This document shows positions 26,242 to 35,405 of a DNA stretch of 64,000 nt, piece by piece. This DNA comes from Amycolatopsis sp. MtRt-6. GTDB taxonomy: Bacteria > Actinomycetota > Actinomycetes > Mycobacteriales > Pseudonocardiaceae. The notes beneath the pieces were generated by a model, which did no database searches, was not told where the DNA came from, and worked only from the letters and a program-made list of their open reading frames with translations. The translations under genes were made by a program, and so were the position numbers. Positions within the stretch are counted from its first letter, which is position 1. Every line of letters starts with the position of its first letter. The stretch is taken from NCBI RefSeq assembly GCF_017308975.1, contig NZ_JADWPD010000005.1:107254-171253 (forward strand). Direction: 5' to 3'.

Positions 26242-27324
26242 ATGTCCGTTCTGCTCGCGATCGGTACGCGCAAGGGTCTGTGGCTGGCCACCAGCACCGA
26301 CGACCGGGCCACGTGGGAGGTCACCGGCCCGCACCACCCGATGACGGAGGTGTACGCGGTCGGCATCGACACCCGCCGCGCCACCCCGCGGCTGCTGGCC
26401 GGGGTCACCAGCGAGCACTACGGGCCGAGCGTCGCCACCAGCGACGACCTGGGCGCGACCTGGGCCGAACCCGACCACGCCCCGATCGCGTTCCCGGCGG
26501 ACACCGGCGAGTCGCTGGCCAGAGCGTGGCAGCTGGTGCCCGGCGCGGCGAGCGAGCCGGACGTCGTCTACGCCGGCACCGAGCCGTCCGCGCTGTTCCG
26601 CTCCACCGACGGCGGCCGCACCTACGAGCTCGTCCGCGGCCTGTGGGACCACCCGCACCGCGAGCACTGGACGCCCGGGGGCGGCGGCAAGGCCATCCAC
26701 ACCGTGCTCCCGCACCCGACCGACGCCGCCCGCGTCACCGTGGCGATGTCGACCGGCGGCGTCTACCGCACCGAGGACGGCGGCGAGTCCTGGCAGGCGA
26801 GCAACACCGGCATCAAGGCGGTCCACGTGCCCGACCCGTACCCCGAGTACGGCCACTGCGTGCACAAGGTCGCGCGGCACCCGGCCGAACCGGACCGGCT
26901 GTTCGCCCAGGTCCACCACGGCGTCTACCGCAGCGACGACGCGGGCGCGACCTGGCAGTCCATCGCCGACGGCCTGCCGAGCGACTTCGGCTTCCCGATG
27001 GTCGTCCACCCGCACCGGCCCGAGGTGATCTACACGTTCCCGCTGGTCGCCGACGTGATGCGGTTCCCGCCGGACGGCCGCTGCCGGGTGTACCGCAGCG
27101 AAGACGCCGGCAAGTCGTGGGAGGCACTCGGCCAGGGCCTGCCGGACGGGTACTGGGCCGGCGTCATGCGCGACGCGATGTGCACCGACGACGCCGACCC
27201 GGCCGGGGTGTACTTCGGCTCGCGGACCGGTGACGTCTACGCCAGCCGCGACGACGGCGACAGCTGGCAGCTCGTCGCGGCACACCTGCCCGACGTGCTG
27301 AGCGTCCGCGCCGCGAGGGTGTGA
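26242..27324 (+). CDS. BNR/sialidase-like beta-propeller protein, cytoplasmic
   Basis: 360 residues with at least four Asp-box (BNR) repeats: SDDLGATWAE, STDGGRTYEL, TEDGGESWQA, SDDAGATWQS, SEDAGKSWEA and SRDDGDSWQL. These define a six-bladed-propeller-like fold. It lacks a signal peptide and the arginine triad expected of a true sialidase, so a glycosidase role is unlikely. It is four bases upstream of a MoaD/ThiS-like gene, an association seen widely in actinobacteria. GGAGGAAG precedes the ATG. Function unknown. Confidence 0.88.
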   Translation: MSVLLAIGTRKGLWLATSTDDRATWEVTGPHHPMTEVYAVGIDTRRATPRLLAGVTSEHYGPSVATSDDLGATWAEPDHAPIAFPADTGESLARAWQLVPGAASEPDVVYAGTEPSALFRSTDGGRTYELVRGLWDHPHREHWTPGGGGKAIHTVLPHPTDAARVTVAMSTGGVYRTEDGGESWQASNTGIKAVHVPDPYPEYGHCVHKVARHPAEPDRLFAQVHHGVYRSDDAGATWQSIADGLPSDFGFPMVVHPHRPEVIYTFPLVADVMRFPPDGRCRVYRSEDAGKSWEALGQGLPDGYWAGVMRDAMCTDDADPAGVYFGSRTGDVYASRDDGDSWQLVAAHLPDVLSVRAARV

Positions 27325-27327
27325 CCC

Positions 27328-27612
27328 GTGCGGATCACCGTGCTGCTGCCCGGGGTACTGCGGGAGAAGGCCGGCGGCGACTCCCGGCTGGCCGTCGACG
27401 TCGCCGAGCCGGCCACGCTCGGCGCCCTGCTCGACGCGCTCGCCGAGCGGTACCCGGCGCTGGAACGGCGGCTGCGTGACGAACAGGCGGGGCTGCGCCG
27501 GTACGTCAACTTCTACGTCGACGGCGAGGAGTGCCGCCACCGCGGCGGCACCGAGGCGGTGCTGAAGGCGGACACCGAAGTGCAGATCATCCCGTCGGTC
27601 GCGGGAGGCTGA
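27328..27612 (+). CDS. MoaD/ThiS-family ubiquitin-like sulfur-carrier protein
   Basis: 94 residues from GTG 27328. The beta-grasp pattern (RITVLLPGVLREKAGG, LGALLDALAERYPAL, VNFYVDGEECRH, TEVQIIPSVAGG) ends in the diagnostic di-glycine. MoaD/ThiS proteins are adenylated and thiocarboxylated at this Gly-Gly to deliver sulfur. There is no adjacent MoeB/ThiF or molybdopterin gene, so its partner is unclear; the only linked gene is the beta-propeller four bases upstream. The last 26 bases overlap the end of the converging MFS gene. Confidence 0.9.
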   Translation: MRITVLLPGVLREKAGGDSRLAVDVAEPATLGALLDALAERYPALERRLRDEQAGLRRYVNFYVDGEECRHRGGTEAVLKADTEVQIIPSVAGG

Positions 27613-28975
27613 GCTCGTCGAACAGGGTGGCCGCCCGGTGCGCCGTGGCGGCCGCCCGGCGGCCCGTGCCGAACAGCGCCAAGGCGACGAGACCGGTCCC
27701 GAGCCCGGCGACCAGCCACCACACGCCGTGCGCGGAACCGGCGAGCGCGACACCCAGGGTGGTGCCGGTCTGCCGGCCCGAAGACGCCAGCGAGGCCGCC
27801 ACCCCGGCCATCGAGCCCGGCATCCCGGAGACGGCGGTGTTGGTGATCGGCGGGTTGACCGTGCCGAGGAAGACGCCGAACAGCAGGAAGGTCGCGAGCA
27901 CCACCGGCAGGGGTGTCGCCGGGCCGAGCCACGCGGCCGCGGCGCCGCCCGCCGCCAGCGCCGTCCCGGCGACGACCAGCGGCCACCGCGGGCCCCGGGT
28001 GCCGACCACGCGTCCGGTGCGCGGGGACAGCACGAGGACGGCCAGCCCGACCGGGAGCAGGCACAGCCCGGCCGCCGGCGCCGTCATGCCGCGCGTCTCC
28101 TGGAGGTACTGGGTGGCGACGAAGAGGAACACCCCGAACCCGCACAGGGCCAGCAGCGCCATGAGGATCGCCGAGCTGAACGGGATGCTGCGGAACAGCC
28201 GCGGTTCGAGCAGCGGATCGGCGCGGCGCGGTTCGTGGCGCAGGAGGCCCAGGACGCCGAGGCCGGCGACGGCGAGCAGGCCGAGGATCCCCGGTGACGT
28301 CCAGCCCAGCCGGTGCGACTCGATGAGGGCGAAGACGACGCTGCCCAGCACCAGCAGCACGAGGACCTGCCCCACCGGGTCGAAGCGGCGGGCGCGCGGC
28401 GCGCGCGACTCGGGCACGAACAGGCTGGTGGCGACGAGCGCGGCGGCGGCGATCGGCACGTTGACCCAGAAGACGGCCCGCCAGCCGAAGCCGTCGACGA
28501 GCACGCCGCCGAGGATCGGCCCGAGCACCAGCGCCAGCCCGGACATCGAGCCGAACACGCCGATGGCGCGGGCGCGCTCGGCCGGCGCGGGGAAGGTGGT
28601 GGCGACGATGGCCATCGCGACCGGGTTGAGCATGGTGCCGCCGGCGGCCTGCAGCGCGCGGGCGGCGATCAGCCAGCCGATGCCGGGCGCCAGGCTGCAC
28701 AGCAGCGACCCGAGGCCGAAGACGGCGAGCCCGCACTGGAAGACGCGACGGCGGCCGAACCGGTCGGCGGCCGAACCGGCGAGCACCAGGAACGCGGCCA
28801 GCACCAGCGTGTAGGCGTCGACGGTCCACTGCAGGCTCGCCACGGAAGCGCCCAGGTCACGGCGGATCGAAGGCAGGGCGACGGTGACGATGGAGATGTC
28901 CATCACCACGACGACGATGCCGGCGCAGCAGATCGCGAGCACCAGGCCTGGACGGCTTGTGGTCGGAACGGTCAT
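27587..28975 (-). CDS. MFS drug exporter, DHA2 (14-TMS) type
   Basis: 462 residues from ATG 28975. The DHA2 signature is VVMDISIVTVALPSIRRDLG, motif A is ADRFGRRRVFQCG and motif C is GLALVLGPILGGVLVDGFGWR. The likely substrate is a drug-like organic molecule. It is divergent from a MerR gene with 24 bases between starts, so MerR control is probable. Its C-terminus (ELSLPRPTG) overlaps the 3' end of the MoaD-like gene on the opposite strand. Confidence 0.92.
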   Translation of the reverse strand: MTVPTTSRPGLVLAICCAGIVVVVMDISIVTVALPSIRRDLGASVASLQWTVDAYTLVLAAFLVLAGSAADRFGRRRVFQCGLAVFGLGSLLCSLAPGIGWLIAARALQAAGGTMLNPVAMAIVATTFPAPAERARAIGVFGSMSGLALVLGPILGGVLVDGFGWRAVFWVNVPIAAAALVATSLFVPESRAPRARRFDPVGQVLVLLVLGSVVFALIESHRLGWTSPGILGLLAVAGLGVLGLLRHEPRRADPLLEPRLFRSIPFSSAILMALLALCGFGVFLFVATQYLQETRGMTAPAAGLCLLPVGLAVLVLSPRTGRVVGTRGPRWPLVVAGTALAAGGAAAAWLGPATPLPVVLATFLLFGVFLGTVNPPITNTAVSGMPGSMAGVAASLASSGRQTGTTLGVALAGSAHGVWWLVAGLGTGLVALALFGTGRRAAATAHRAATLFDELSLPRPTG

Positions 28976-28999
28976 GCCGTCGACGCTAGGATTTAGAGC

Positions 29000-29431
29000 G
29001 TGCTCGAAGTCAACCCGATCCCCGCGGAGGGGCTGACCATCGCGGACGCGGCCCGCCGCACCGGGGTCAGCGCGCACACGCTGCGCTACTACGAACGGGC
29101 GGGCCTGGTGGTGACCCGCGTCGACCGCACCAGCGGCGGCCGCCGCCGCTACCGGCAGCTGGACCTGGACTGGATCAAGATCTGCACCAAGCTGCGGGCC
29201 ACCGGCATGCCGATCAAGACGATCCGCCGCTACGCGGACCTGGTCGCGGCCGGCCGCGGCAACGAGCCGGAGCGGCTGGCGCTGCTGGAGGAGCACCGTG
29301 CCGACGTGCTGGCGAGGCTGGCGGAACTGGCGGAGAACCTGAAGCTGATCGACCGGAAGATCGGGGTGTACCGGGGCCGGCTGGAAGCCGGCGACGCCGA
29401 CGGTCTGTGGGCGCCGGCCGAGCCGCGCTGA
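29000..29431 (+). CDS. MerR-family transcriptional regulator
   Basis: 143 residues from GTG 29000. The winged helix reads LTIADAARRTGVSAHTLRYY, then ERAGLVV..RTSGGRRRY, and the dimerisation coil RLALLEEHRADVLARLAELAENLKLIDRKI. No cysteine is present in the effector end, so it is not a metal sensor; it looks like an organic-ligand or SoxR-unlike MerR. In the 24-base gap to the divergent exporter, GCTAGGATTTAGAGC may be a promoter element. It converges on another MFS gene at its 3' side. Confidence 0.9.
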   Translation: MLEVNPIPAEGLTIADAARRTGVSAHTLRYYERAGLVVTRVDRTSGGRRRYRQLDLDWIKICTKLRATGMPIKTIRRYADLVAAGRGNEPERLALLEEHRADVLARLAELAENLKLIDRKIGVYRGRLEAGDADGLWAPAEPR

Positions 29432-29441
29432 TTCCCCGGCC

Positions 29442-30644
29442 TCAGCGCGCGGCCCGCCGTTCGGCGGCGCGGGAGGCGACCGCGGTGGCGAGCGCGGCGA
29501 CCCCCAGCACGACGCCGATCCACACCGGGGCGACGAGCCCGAGACCGCCGTCGATCGCCAGGCCGCCGAGCCAGGCGGACAGGGCGATGCCGACGTTGAA
29601 GGCCGAGGCGTTCACCGAAGAGGCGAGCGACGGCGCCTCCCGCGCCACGTCCATCACGCGGGTCTGGAAGACGGGGACCATGGCGAACCCGGTGGCACCC
29701 AGCACGAACACCATGATCGCCGCCGGCACCTGGTAGTGCACCGCGAAGGCGAAGCCGGCCAGTGCCGCGATCGCCGCGACGACGGTGCCGTAGAGCGTGG
29801 GCACGAGCGCGCGGTCGGCGAGCCGGCCGCCGAGCAGGTTGCCGCCGGTCAGCCCGGCCCCGAAGAGCAGCAGCAGCCACGGCACCGCCGAAGCGCCGAA
29901 GCCGGCGACCCGCGTCAGCATCGGCTCCAGGAAGGTGATGGCCGCGTATGCCGCACCCCACCCGAGCATCGTCGTCGTCAGCACCCACCACACCTGGGGA
30001 CGGCGGAAGACCGCGAGCTCGCCGCCGAGCCCGTGGCTCGCGCCGTCCGGTCGCCGGGGCACGAAGGCCGCGATCGCGGCGAGCGCGGCCGCGCCGATCA
30101 GGGCGATGGCCCAGAACGCCGAGCGCCAGCCGAGCTGCAGGCCCAGCGCCGTCCCGAACGGCACGCCCACCACGTTCGACACGGTGAGCCCGGTCATCAT
30201 CAGCGCGATGGCCCGCGACCGGCGCCCGGGAGCGACGAGGCTCGCGGCCATGATGGGGCCGATCCCCATGAAGGCACCGTGGCACAGAGCCGAAACGACC
30301 CGCCCGGCCATGAGCACGCCGTACCCGGGCGCGAGGGCGGCTAGCACGTTCCCGGTGATGAAGAGGCTCATCAGGACGACGAGCATCGTCTTGCGCGGCA
30401 GCCGGGCGCCGGCCGCGGTCATGACGGGCGCGCCGATCGCCACCGCCGCGGCGTAGCCGGTGACGAGCAGCCCGGCGGTGGGCAGGGAGACGCGCAGGTC
30501 GGCACCGAGCGGCCCGAGCAGCCCGACGACGACGAACTCGGTGAGGCCGATCCCGAAGGCCCCCAGGGCCAGCGCGCCGAGCGCGAAGGCGCGTCGCCGT
30601 TTCGAGTACTCGGTGGTCGCGGGGGCCGGGCAGGCGGTCGGCAC
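29442..30644 (-). CDS. MFS transporter, DHA1 (12-TMS) type
   Basis: 400 residues with 12 predicted helices. GTG 30644 is chosen because AAAGGGA lies ten bases upstream and because the protein begins just before the first helix. It contains GLTEFVVVGLLGPLGADL, motif A region ARLPRKTMLVVLMSL and motif C VSNVVGVPFGTALGLQLGWRSAF, as in AraJ/chloramphenicol-resistance-type exporters. The substrate is unknown. It converges with the MerR gene (10-base gap). Confidence 0.9.
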   Translation of the reverse strand: MPTACPAPATTEYSKRRRAFALGALALGAFGIGLTEFVVVGLLGPLGADLRVSLPTAGLLVTGYAAAVAIGAPVMTAAGARLPRKTMLVVLMSLFITGNVLAALAPGYGVLMAGRVVSALCHGAFMGIGPIMAASLVAPGRRSRAIALMMTGLTVSNVVGVPFGTALGLQLGWRSAFWAIALIGAAALAAIAAFVPRRPDGASHGLGGELAVFRRPQVWWVLTTTMLGWGAAYAAITFLEPMLTRVAGFGASAVPWLLLLFGAGLTGGNLLGGRLADRALVPTLYGTVVAAIAALAGFAFAVHYQVPAAIMVFVLGATGFAMVPVFQTRVMDVAREAPSLASSVNASAFNVGIALSAWLGGLAIDGGLGLVAPVWIGVVLGVAALATAVASRAAERRAAR

Positions 30645-30813
30645 GCGGGGTTCCCTTTCGCCGGGGCAACGACGCCCAGATGATCTCCGAGCGGCCTGCG
30701 GCCGGGCAAACCCTTCCACGAGCGGCGAATCGACATCGGCGGCGAGTCCGGCGGGAAGGGGCCACCCGATACGATCGCCGCCGGTCCCGCACCTCGTTCC
30801 CGGCAGGAGACCC

Positions 30814-32445
30814 ATGACCCAGCCCGCGCTCGCCGGCACCCCCGGACCGGACGTCACCGCGCCGGTCCCGCGTGCCGCCGCGGCCCGGGCGGCGGAGCGG
30901 CTGCCGGCCGTCGCGTGGTGGCTCTTCGCGGCGCTGCCCGCCGGCTTGGCGCTGCTGGCCGCGGTGCGTGCGCCGCGGATGCACGTCCTGCTCGACTACT
31001 GGCACGTCTTCGCCAAGATCACCGACGACAACGGCCGGCTCCTGCTCGGCCAGGTCTTCACCTACCACCTCGACCAGCCGTTCGTCGTCCCGTCGCTCCT
31101 CTTCTACGCCGACGCGGCCTGGTTCGGCGGCGACAACCGCGTCCTGACCGTCCTGTCGGTCCTCCTGCTCGCGGTCGCCGTGGTGGCCCTGCGCACGATG
31201 CTGCCGAAGCACCCCGCCCGCGACGCGCTGACGGCCGCGCTGGCGTGGCTGCTGTTCTCCTCCCACGCCACCGAGCTCTGGTTGCAGGGCACCAACGGCA
31301 TCAGCTGGGTGCCCGCGGTGACGTCGTGCGCGATCGCCGTCGCGTGTGCCCACCGCGGCCGCCTGGCCGGCGCGGCCGCGGCCGCCGTCGTGGGGTGCCT
31401 CTGCTTCGGCGCCGCGCTGCCGATCTGGTTCGTGCTCGCGTTCGTCGCCTGGCTGCGCGGGGAATCCCGGCTCCGGATCGCGCTCCCGGCCGCGGCCGGC
31501 GTGGTGGTGCTCGGCGCGTGGTGGCTCACCAAGCCCGCCGGGACGCAGTCGGGCGCCACGGCTGCCTTCGACCCCGACGGGCGCCTGTCCGTCGTCACGG
31601 CCGCCGTCGGCGGGCTGTGGTCGGCCGACGTCGCCGTCGTCGCGGTGATCGCCGGCGGGTGCACGCTCGCCCTGCTCGGCCTCCTGCTGCGCCGGACCGT
31701 CACCGCCCGCCCGGCCGCGGACGCCGGCTGGGCGGGCCTGGCGCTCTATGCCTTCGCCCTGGCGGCCATGCTGGCACTCGGCCGCACGACGGCGAACGTG
31801 CCCGGCGGCAACGTCGGCCTCATCAGCCGGTACGTCCTGGTCGCGGCGCTGGCGACGAGCGCGCTGACGGTGCTGGCCACCCTGCACCGTCCACAGTGGC
31901 CACACCGCTACGTCGTCGCGGCCGTCGTCACCCTGGCCCTGGTGACGCACGCGATCGGCGGCGCCAAGGCCGACGAGGTCCGCCGCAGCTACGCGCCGCT
32001 CGGCCTGGCCGCGGTCGCGCTGCGCGTCGACGCCCCCGCGGCGCTGGAAGCCCTGCACATCCAGCGCGCCGCCGCGCCGGCCGCCCGCGCGCTGGGGGCC
32101 TATCCGTTCAGCAGCGCGTTCACCCTGGGCTGCCACGGTCCCGAACTGGGCAGCCACGTCGACCTGAGCACGGCCCAGCCGGTGCGCGGAGCACTCGACG
32201 CGCCGCCCGCCGCCCCCGGCGCGATCGTCACCGGCTGGGTGGCTGTCGACGGGACGCCACCGGACTGCATCCTCGTCACCGACCCGGCCGGCACGGTGAC
32301 CGGCGGCGGCACCGCGGGCCTGCCGCTCCCCGCCGGCTCGGCCGCCGCCTCCGGCGCAACGGCCTGGCAGGCGACGGCGGGCCCCATGGCCGGGCCGCCG
32401 ACCGTGCTCGCCGCCCACGGCGGGCGCCTGTTCCGGATCGGCTGA
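30814..32445 (+). CDS. Large polytopic membrane protein of unknown function
   Basis: 543 residues with about nine hydrophobic helices over the first ~400 residues (AWWLFAALPAGLALLAAV, TVLSVLLLAVAVVAL, ALAWLLFSSH, AAAAVVGCLCFGAALPIWFVL, LPAAAGVVVLGAWWL, AVVAVIAGGCTLALLGLLL, LALYAFALAAMLALG, VLVAALATSALTVLA, YVVAAVVTLALVTH). The C-terminal ~130 residues are extracytoplasmic by prediction. The membrane layout and the early DYWHVF/YHLDQP loop are reminiscent of GT-C-type glycosyltransferases, but I see no decisive motif. ATG 30814 is preceded by CAGGAGA. The 159-base gap after it contains no gene. Confidence 0.8.
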   Translation: MTQPALAGTPGPDVTAPVPRAAAARAAERLPAVAWWLFAALPAGLALLAAVRAPRMHVLLDYWHVFAKITDDNGRLLLGQVFTYHLDQPFVVPSLLFYADAAWFGGDNRVLTVLSVLLLAVAVVALRTMLPKHPARDALTAALAWLLFSSHATELWLQGTNGISWVPAVTSCAIAVACAHRGRLAGAAAAAVVGCLCFGAALPIWFVLAFVAWLRGESRLRIALPAAAGVVVLGAWWLTKPAGTQSGATAAFDPDGRLSVVTAAVGGLWSADVAVVAVIAGGCTLALLGLLLRRTVTARPAADAGWAGLALYAFALAAMLALGRTTANVPGGNVGLISRYVLVAALATSALTVLATLHRPQWPHRYVVAAVVTLALVTHAIGGAKADEVRRSYAPLGLAAVALRVDAPAALEALHIQRAAAPAARALGAYPFSSAFTLGCHGPELGSHVDLSTAQPVRGALDAPPAAPGAIVTGWVAVDGTPPDCILVTDPAGTVTGGGTAGLPLPAGSAAASGATAWQATAGPMAGPPTVLAAHGGRLFRIG

Positions 32446-32604
32446 CACTCACCCCGGGCTCGGCGAGCGGCAGTTCACCGCCGCCGCGCGTCACTCTGCG
32501 AAACCGCGCCGGCGGACGGCCGGCGGGTCCGGGTCCCCAGGGCGGGCGATGATCGACTGGGGTGGCGTCGTCTACCGTAAGACCGTCCGGGTGGTCCGAC
32601 GGCG

Positions 32605-33135
32605 ATGGCAAGGCGGCTGGTGAAGGAACGCGAGTTGCGACGCCGCTGCAGGCGGCTGCTGAACGAACTGGGCATCCGGCCGCCGCTCGACGTCCTCGAG
32701 CTGTGCCGCGGCGTCGGCCGGCAGCGCGGGCGCCCGATCCGGCTGCTGCCGCACCGGATCCCGGTGCCGGGGCCGTTCGGCGCCTGGATCGCCACCGCCG
32801 AGGCCGACTACATCGTCTACCAACAGGACACGAGCAAGGCCCACCAGCGCCACATCATCCTGCACGAGCTGGGCCACATCATCGCCGGCCACGGCGCCAC
32901 CGCGGAGAACCGCGACCTGGTCGGCAAGCTGGCGCCGGGCCTGGAACCGGAGGCGGTGGGGCGCGCCCTGCTGCGCACCTCCTACGACACCGACCACGAG
33001 CGGGAGGCCGAGACGGTGGCGACGATCATCCTCGAGTGGGCATCGGTCCTCGACCGGGTCGCCCCGCCGTCGTCGGACGCGGGTGCCGCGCGGCGGATCG
33101 ACGCCGCGCTGGACGAACGGCTGGGCTGGCTGTGA
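32605..33135 (+). CDS. ImmA/IrrE-family metallopeptidase-like protein
   Basis: 176 residues. The zinc motif HELGH (H87, E88, H91) sits in QRHIILHELGHIIAGH, and the third ligand is probably a glutamate in HEREAETVATIILEW. ImmA/IrrE proteases cleave repressors of mobile elements or stress regulons, but no XRE repressor is adjacent. The stop overlaps the next start by four bases (GTGA). The pair with a MAB_1171c-type membrane gene recurs in actinobacteria, so the peptidase may act on or with that membrane protein (inference). Confidence 0.88.
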   Translation: MARRLVKERELRRRCRRLLNELGIRPPLDVLELCRGVGRQRGRPIRLLPHRIPVPGPFGAWIATAEADYIVYQQDTSKAHQRHIILHELGHIIAGHGATAENRDLVGKLAPGLEPEAVGRALLRTSYDTDHEREAETVATIILEWASVLDRVAPPSSDAGAARRIDAALDERLGWL

Positions 33136-34220
33136 GCGGCAAGATCACGCTGCTCGTGGTCCAGGCCGTCATCCTGTTCCCGGCACTGCTGTGGAAGATC
33201 TACCAGCTGACGCGTGCACCGGGCGACGTGGCGCGCTGGATGGTCACCGCCTGCCTGGCCTGCTTCGCGGCCGCGTACCCGCTGGGCCTGCTGGCGGGCG
33301 ACGTCAACCAGCCGTATCCCGGGCCGATCGTGCCGCTGCTGTTCCAGCACGTCTTTCTCTGCGGGCTGGTCTTCTCGCTGGCGTGTTTCTTCCTGTTCTC
33401 GGCCCGGCCGGGCTCCCGCGCCCGGCGGCGCGCCCGGCTGGAGGCGATCCCGCTGGGCGCCGCGATCCTGGTGATGGCCACCGTGACGGTGCTCATGCCG
33501 GACGTCCCGCCGGTGCAGTACCCGCGTGGCGCGGTTTCGGTGTTCTACCTCGCGGCCGACCTGTACCTGACGTACGGCATCGCGAGCGCCTGCTTCTTCG
33601 CACGGCGTTACGCCCGCGGCGCGGCCCCGCGGCTGGCCCGCGGGCTGTCGGTGGCGTCGGTCGGGTTCGCGTTCGGCGCGGTCGGCGGCGCGACCCTGAT
33701 CGCGGTGGTGCTGGTGCACTGGGCGGGCGCGGCGATCCCCTGGCTGCTGGTCCAGGCGACGGTCTGGCTGGTGTTCCCGAGCGCGATCCTGCTGGTGGTC
33801 GGCCTGTCCTACCCGGGCGTCGCCACCCGCCTGGCGGCGGCCCGCGTGTGGTGGCAGCACCTGCGCACGTACCACCGGCTCCGTCCGTTGTGGACAAAGC
33901 TGCACGAGGCGTTCCCGGAGGACGCGCTGAGCCGCACCCCACTGGGCCGCTGGGACACGCTGAGCGTGCTCGGCGTCCACCGCCGTTACTACCGGCGGGT
34001 GATCGAATGCCGCGACGGGCTGGTCCGGATCAGCCCGTACGTGGCGCGCTTGGACGGTCCGTTGCCGGATCGGCTGACGGAGGCGCTGCGCGCGCACGCC
34101 CGCCGCGAGCCGGTGCCGGAGCAGGGGATGCCGCTGGCGGTGCCGGAGGGCGGTGGCCTGGACGACGACGTCCGCGAGCTGGTGACGTTGTCCGAGTCCC
34201 TGAAGGCGACGGCCGCCTGA
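33132..34220 (+). CDS. MAB_1171c-type membrane protein with DUF6545-like C-terminus
   Basis: 362 residues from the GTG in the GTGA overlap. The first ~235 residues contain seven helices (ITLLVVQAVILFPALLW, WMVTACLACFAAAYPLGLL, IVPLLFQHVFLCGLVFSL, GAAILVMATVTVLM and others). The cytoplasmic C-terminal ~130 residues begin WWQHLRTYHRLRPLWTKLHEAF and contain LHRR-type YYRRVIECRDGLVRISPYV, which match the DUF6545 region of MAB_1171c-like proteins. They are annotated as putative transporters without proof. Directly after its stop lies a degenerate copy of the rlmN 3' end. Confidence 0.85.
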   Translation: MSGKITLLVVQAVILFPALLWKIYQLTRAPGDVARWMVTACLACFAAAYPLGLLAGDVNQPYPGPIVPLLFQHVFLCGLVFSLACFFLFSARPGSRARRRARLEAIPLGAAILVMATVTVLMPDVPPVQYPRGAVSVFYLAADLYLTYGIASACFFARRYARGAAPRLARGLSVASVGFAFGAVGGATLIAVVLVHWAGAAIPWLLVQATVWLVFPSAILLVVGLSYPGVATRLAAARVWWQHLRTYHRLRPLWTKLHEAFPEDALSRTPLGRWDTLSVLGVHRRYYRRVIECRDGLVRISPYVARLDGPLPDRLTEALRAHARREPVPEQGMPLAVPEGGGLDDDVRELVTLSESLKATAA

Positions 34221-34336
34221 GCCGCGGCGCGAGCAGCTTCGACGATTTGCCCCCAACCGAAACGAAACCCGGCCTTCCACCCACCGGCGGCGGCGATCTT
34301 CCGCCCGCGGGCGTCACGCACCGTGCACGCTGCGCC
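34219..34336 (-). repeat. Copy C: degenerate remnant of the rlmN 3' end and following small gene
   Basis: About 118 bases match copy B (45249-45694) in two blocks. 34219-34240 matches the last coding bases of the small gene (GAGC-GCGAGCAGCTTC). 34241-34336 matches its upstream spacer (GACGATTT...CCGAAACGAAAC) and the last ~25 codons of rlmN (GCGTCACGCACCGTGCACGC). Almost all of the small gene between the blocks is deleted. The rlmN stop has mutated (TGA to CGG in the minus reading). It marks the left border of the 34.4-45.2 kb accessory region. Confidence 0.75.
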
Positions 34337-34358
34337 ATCCCGGGCCGGCGAGCGGCAC

Positions 34359-35396
34359 TCAGGCGATCTCCGGCGCCGTCCCGGTCCAGGACGGCGCGCC
34401 CAGGTCCTTGTCCGCGATGACGAACTTCTTCCGCATCTCGTCGATGAGCGCGTCGACCTCGTCGGTCGTGCGGCGCATCAGCTCGTCCGCCTTCTGCAGG
34501 AAGCTGTAGAGCGTGCCGTAGAAGCCGCCGGCGTCGAGGTTTTCGGTGCCGTTGCCGCTGAGCACCTCGACCATCTTGTCGGCGATCACGAAGGGGACCA
34601 TCGGACCGGCGGTCGCCAGGTCCACGATGCCCCGGTAGGTCTTCCAGCCGGTGGACAAGCCTTGCGGCACTTCGGCTTCGGCGTCGAACTTCTCGAGCTG
34701 GGCCACGCACGCGCCCATCAAGCTGTTCAGGTTGAACCGCGCGCCGTGGATGATCGCGCCGAACCGGGTGAGCGACTCCGCCAGCACGGTCAGGGCCGAC
34801 GCGCGGAGGTTTTCGTGCCACTCGTTGATGGTCGAACAACGCGCCTGGGCGTCGTGCGGCACCGAACCGACCGGCCCGCTCCAGTGCGCGCCCCACCAGC
34901 CGTTGCCCAGCTGCAGTGGTTCGAGCCGGCCGTACTCGGTCAGCGCCCGGCCGGAAGCGCGGGCGTTCTCGAGCGCGTTGCCCGCACGCTCGATCCAGCC
35001 GCCGTCCTGGAGCTTGAGCGCTTCCGGGTGGTCCCGGCCGGCGTAGCCCTTGACCTTGCCGACGTCCTGGCCGCTGAGGATCTCCGCGTGGCTGAAGAAC
35101 TCGCTCACGCTGAGGTCCCGGCTGCCGTCGCCGTGGACCGAGCCCTGCATGATCGGGTGAAGCGTGCAGTACGCGACCGACCACCCGAGGTTGTCCATGG
35201 CCGAGCGCAGCTCCGTCGGCTTGTAGAACGGGTCGTCGAACTGGGCCCACCTCGGCCCCCACGGCGGACCGTCGGTGTTGACGACGCTCAACGCCTTCAG
35301 CATTCCGTGCAGGGCCGGCGCGTAACCATGACGAAAGACCGGATCGAGATCGGCGACCGGGCCGCCGTCGTCCGGCGTGTACCACCGCTGGGCCAT
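34359..35396 (-). CDS. Unrecognised protein beside a WXG100-like gene (possible ESX substrate)
   Basis: 345 residues starting MAQRWYTPDDGGPVADLDP. No catalytic motif, signal peptide or membrane segment is seen. The N-terminal half is Trp/Gly-rich (WGPRWAQFDDPFY, GNGWWGAHWSGPVG). The C-terminal ~150 residues are helical (ALTVLAESLTRFG, NSLMGACVAQLEKFDAEAE, DELMRRTTDEVDALIDEMRKKF). The size, the helical build and the neighbouring WXG100-like gene 9 bases upstream suggest a type VII secreted substrate or its chaperone. This is inference; no secretion machinery lies in the window. Confidence 0.6.
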   Translation of the reverse strand: MAQRWYTPDDGGPVADLDPVFRHGYAPALHGMLKALSVVNTDGPPWGPRWAQFDDPFYKPTELRSAMDNLGWSVAYCTLHPIMQGSVHGDGSRDLSVSEFFSHAEILSGQDVGKVKGYAGRDHPEALKLQDGGWIERAGNALENARASGRALTEYGRLEPLQLGNGWWGAHWSGPVGSVPHDAQARCSTINEWHENLRASALTVLAESLTRFGAIIHGARFNLNSLMGACVAQLEKFDAEAEVPQGLSTGWKTYRGIVDLATAGPMVPFVIADKMVEVLSGNGTENLDAGGFYGTLYSFLQKADELMRRTTDEVDALIDEMRKKFVIADKDLGAPSWTGTAPEIA

Positions 35397-35405
35397 GTCG
35401 TCCCC

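Noticed and set aside
26242..27324. True exo-sialidase
   Set aside because: Asp boxes are present but there is no signal peptide and no visible arginine triad or catalytic Tyr/Glu arrangement.
27587..27612. Sequence error at the MoaD/MFS overlap
   Set aside because: Both frames end naturally (AGG and di-Gly for MoaD, ELSLPRPTG for the MFS protein); a 26-base convergent overlap is acceptable in this compact genome.
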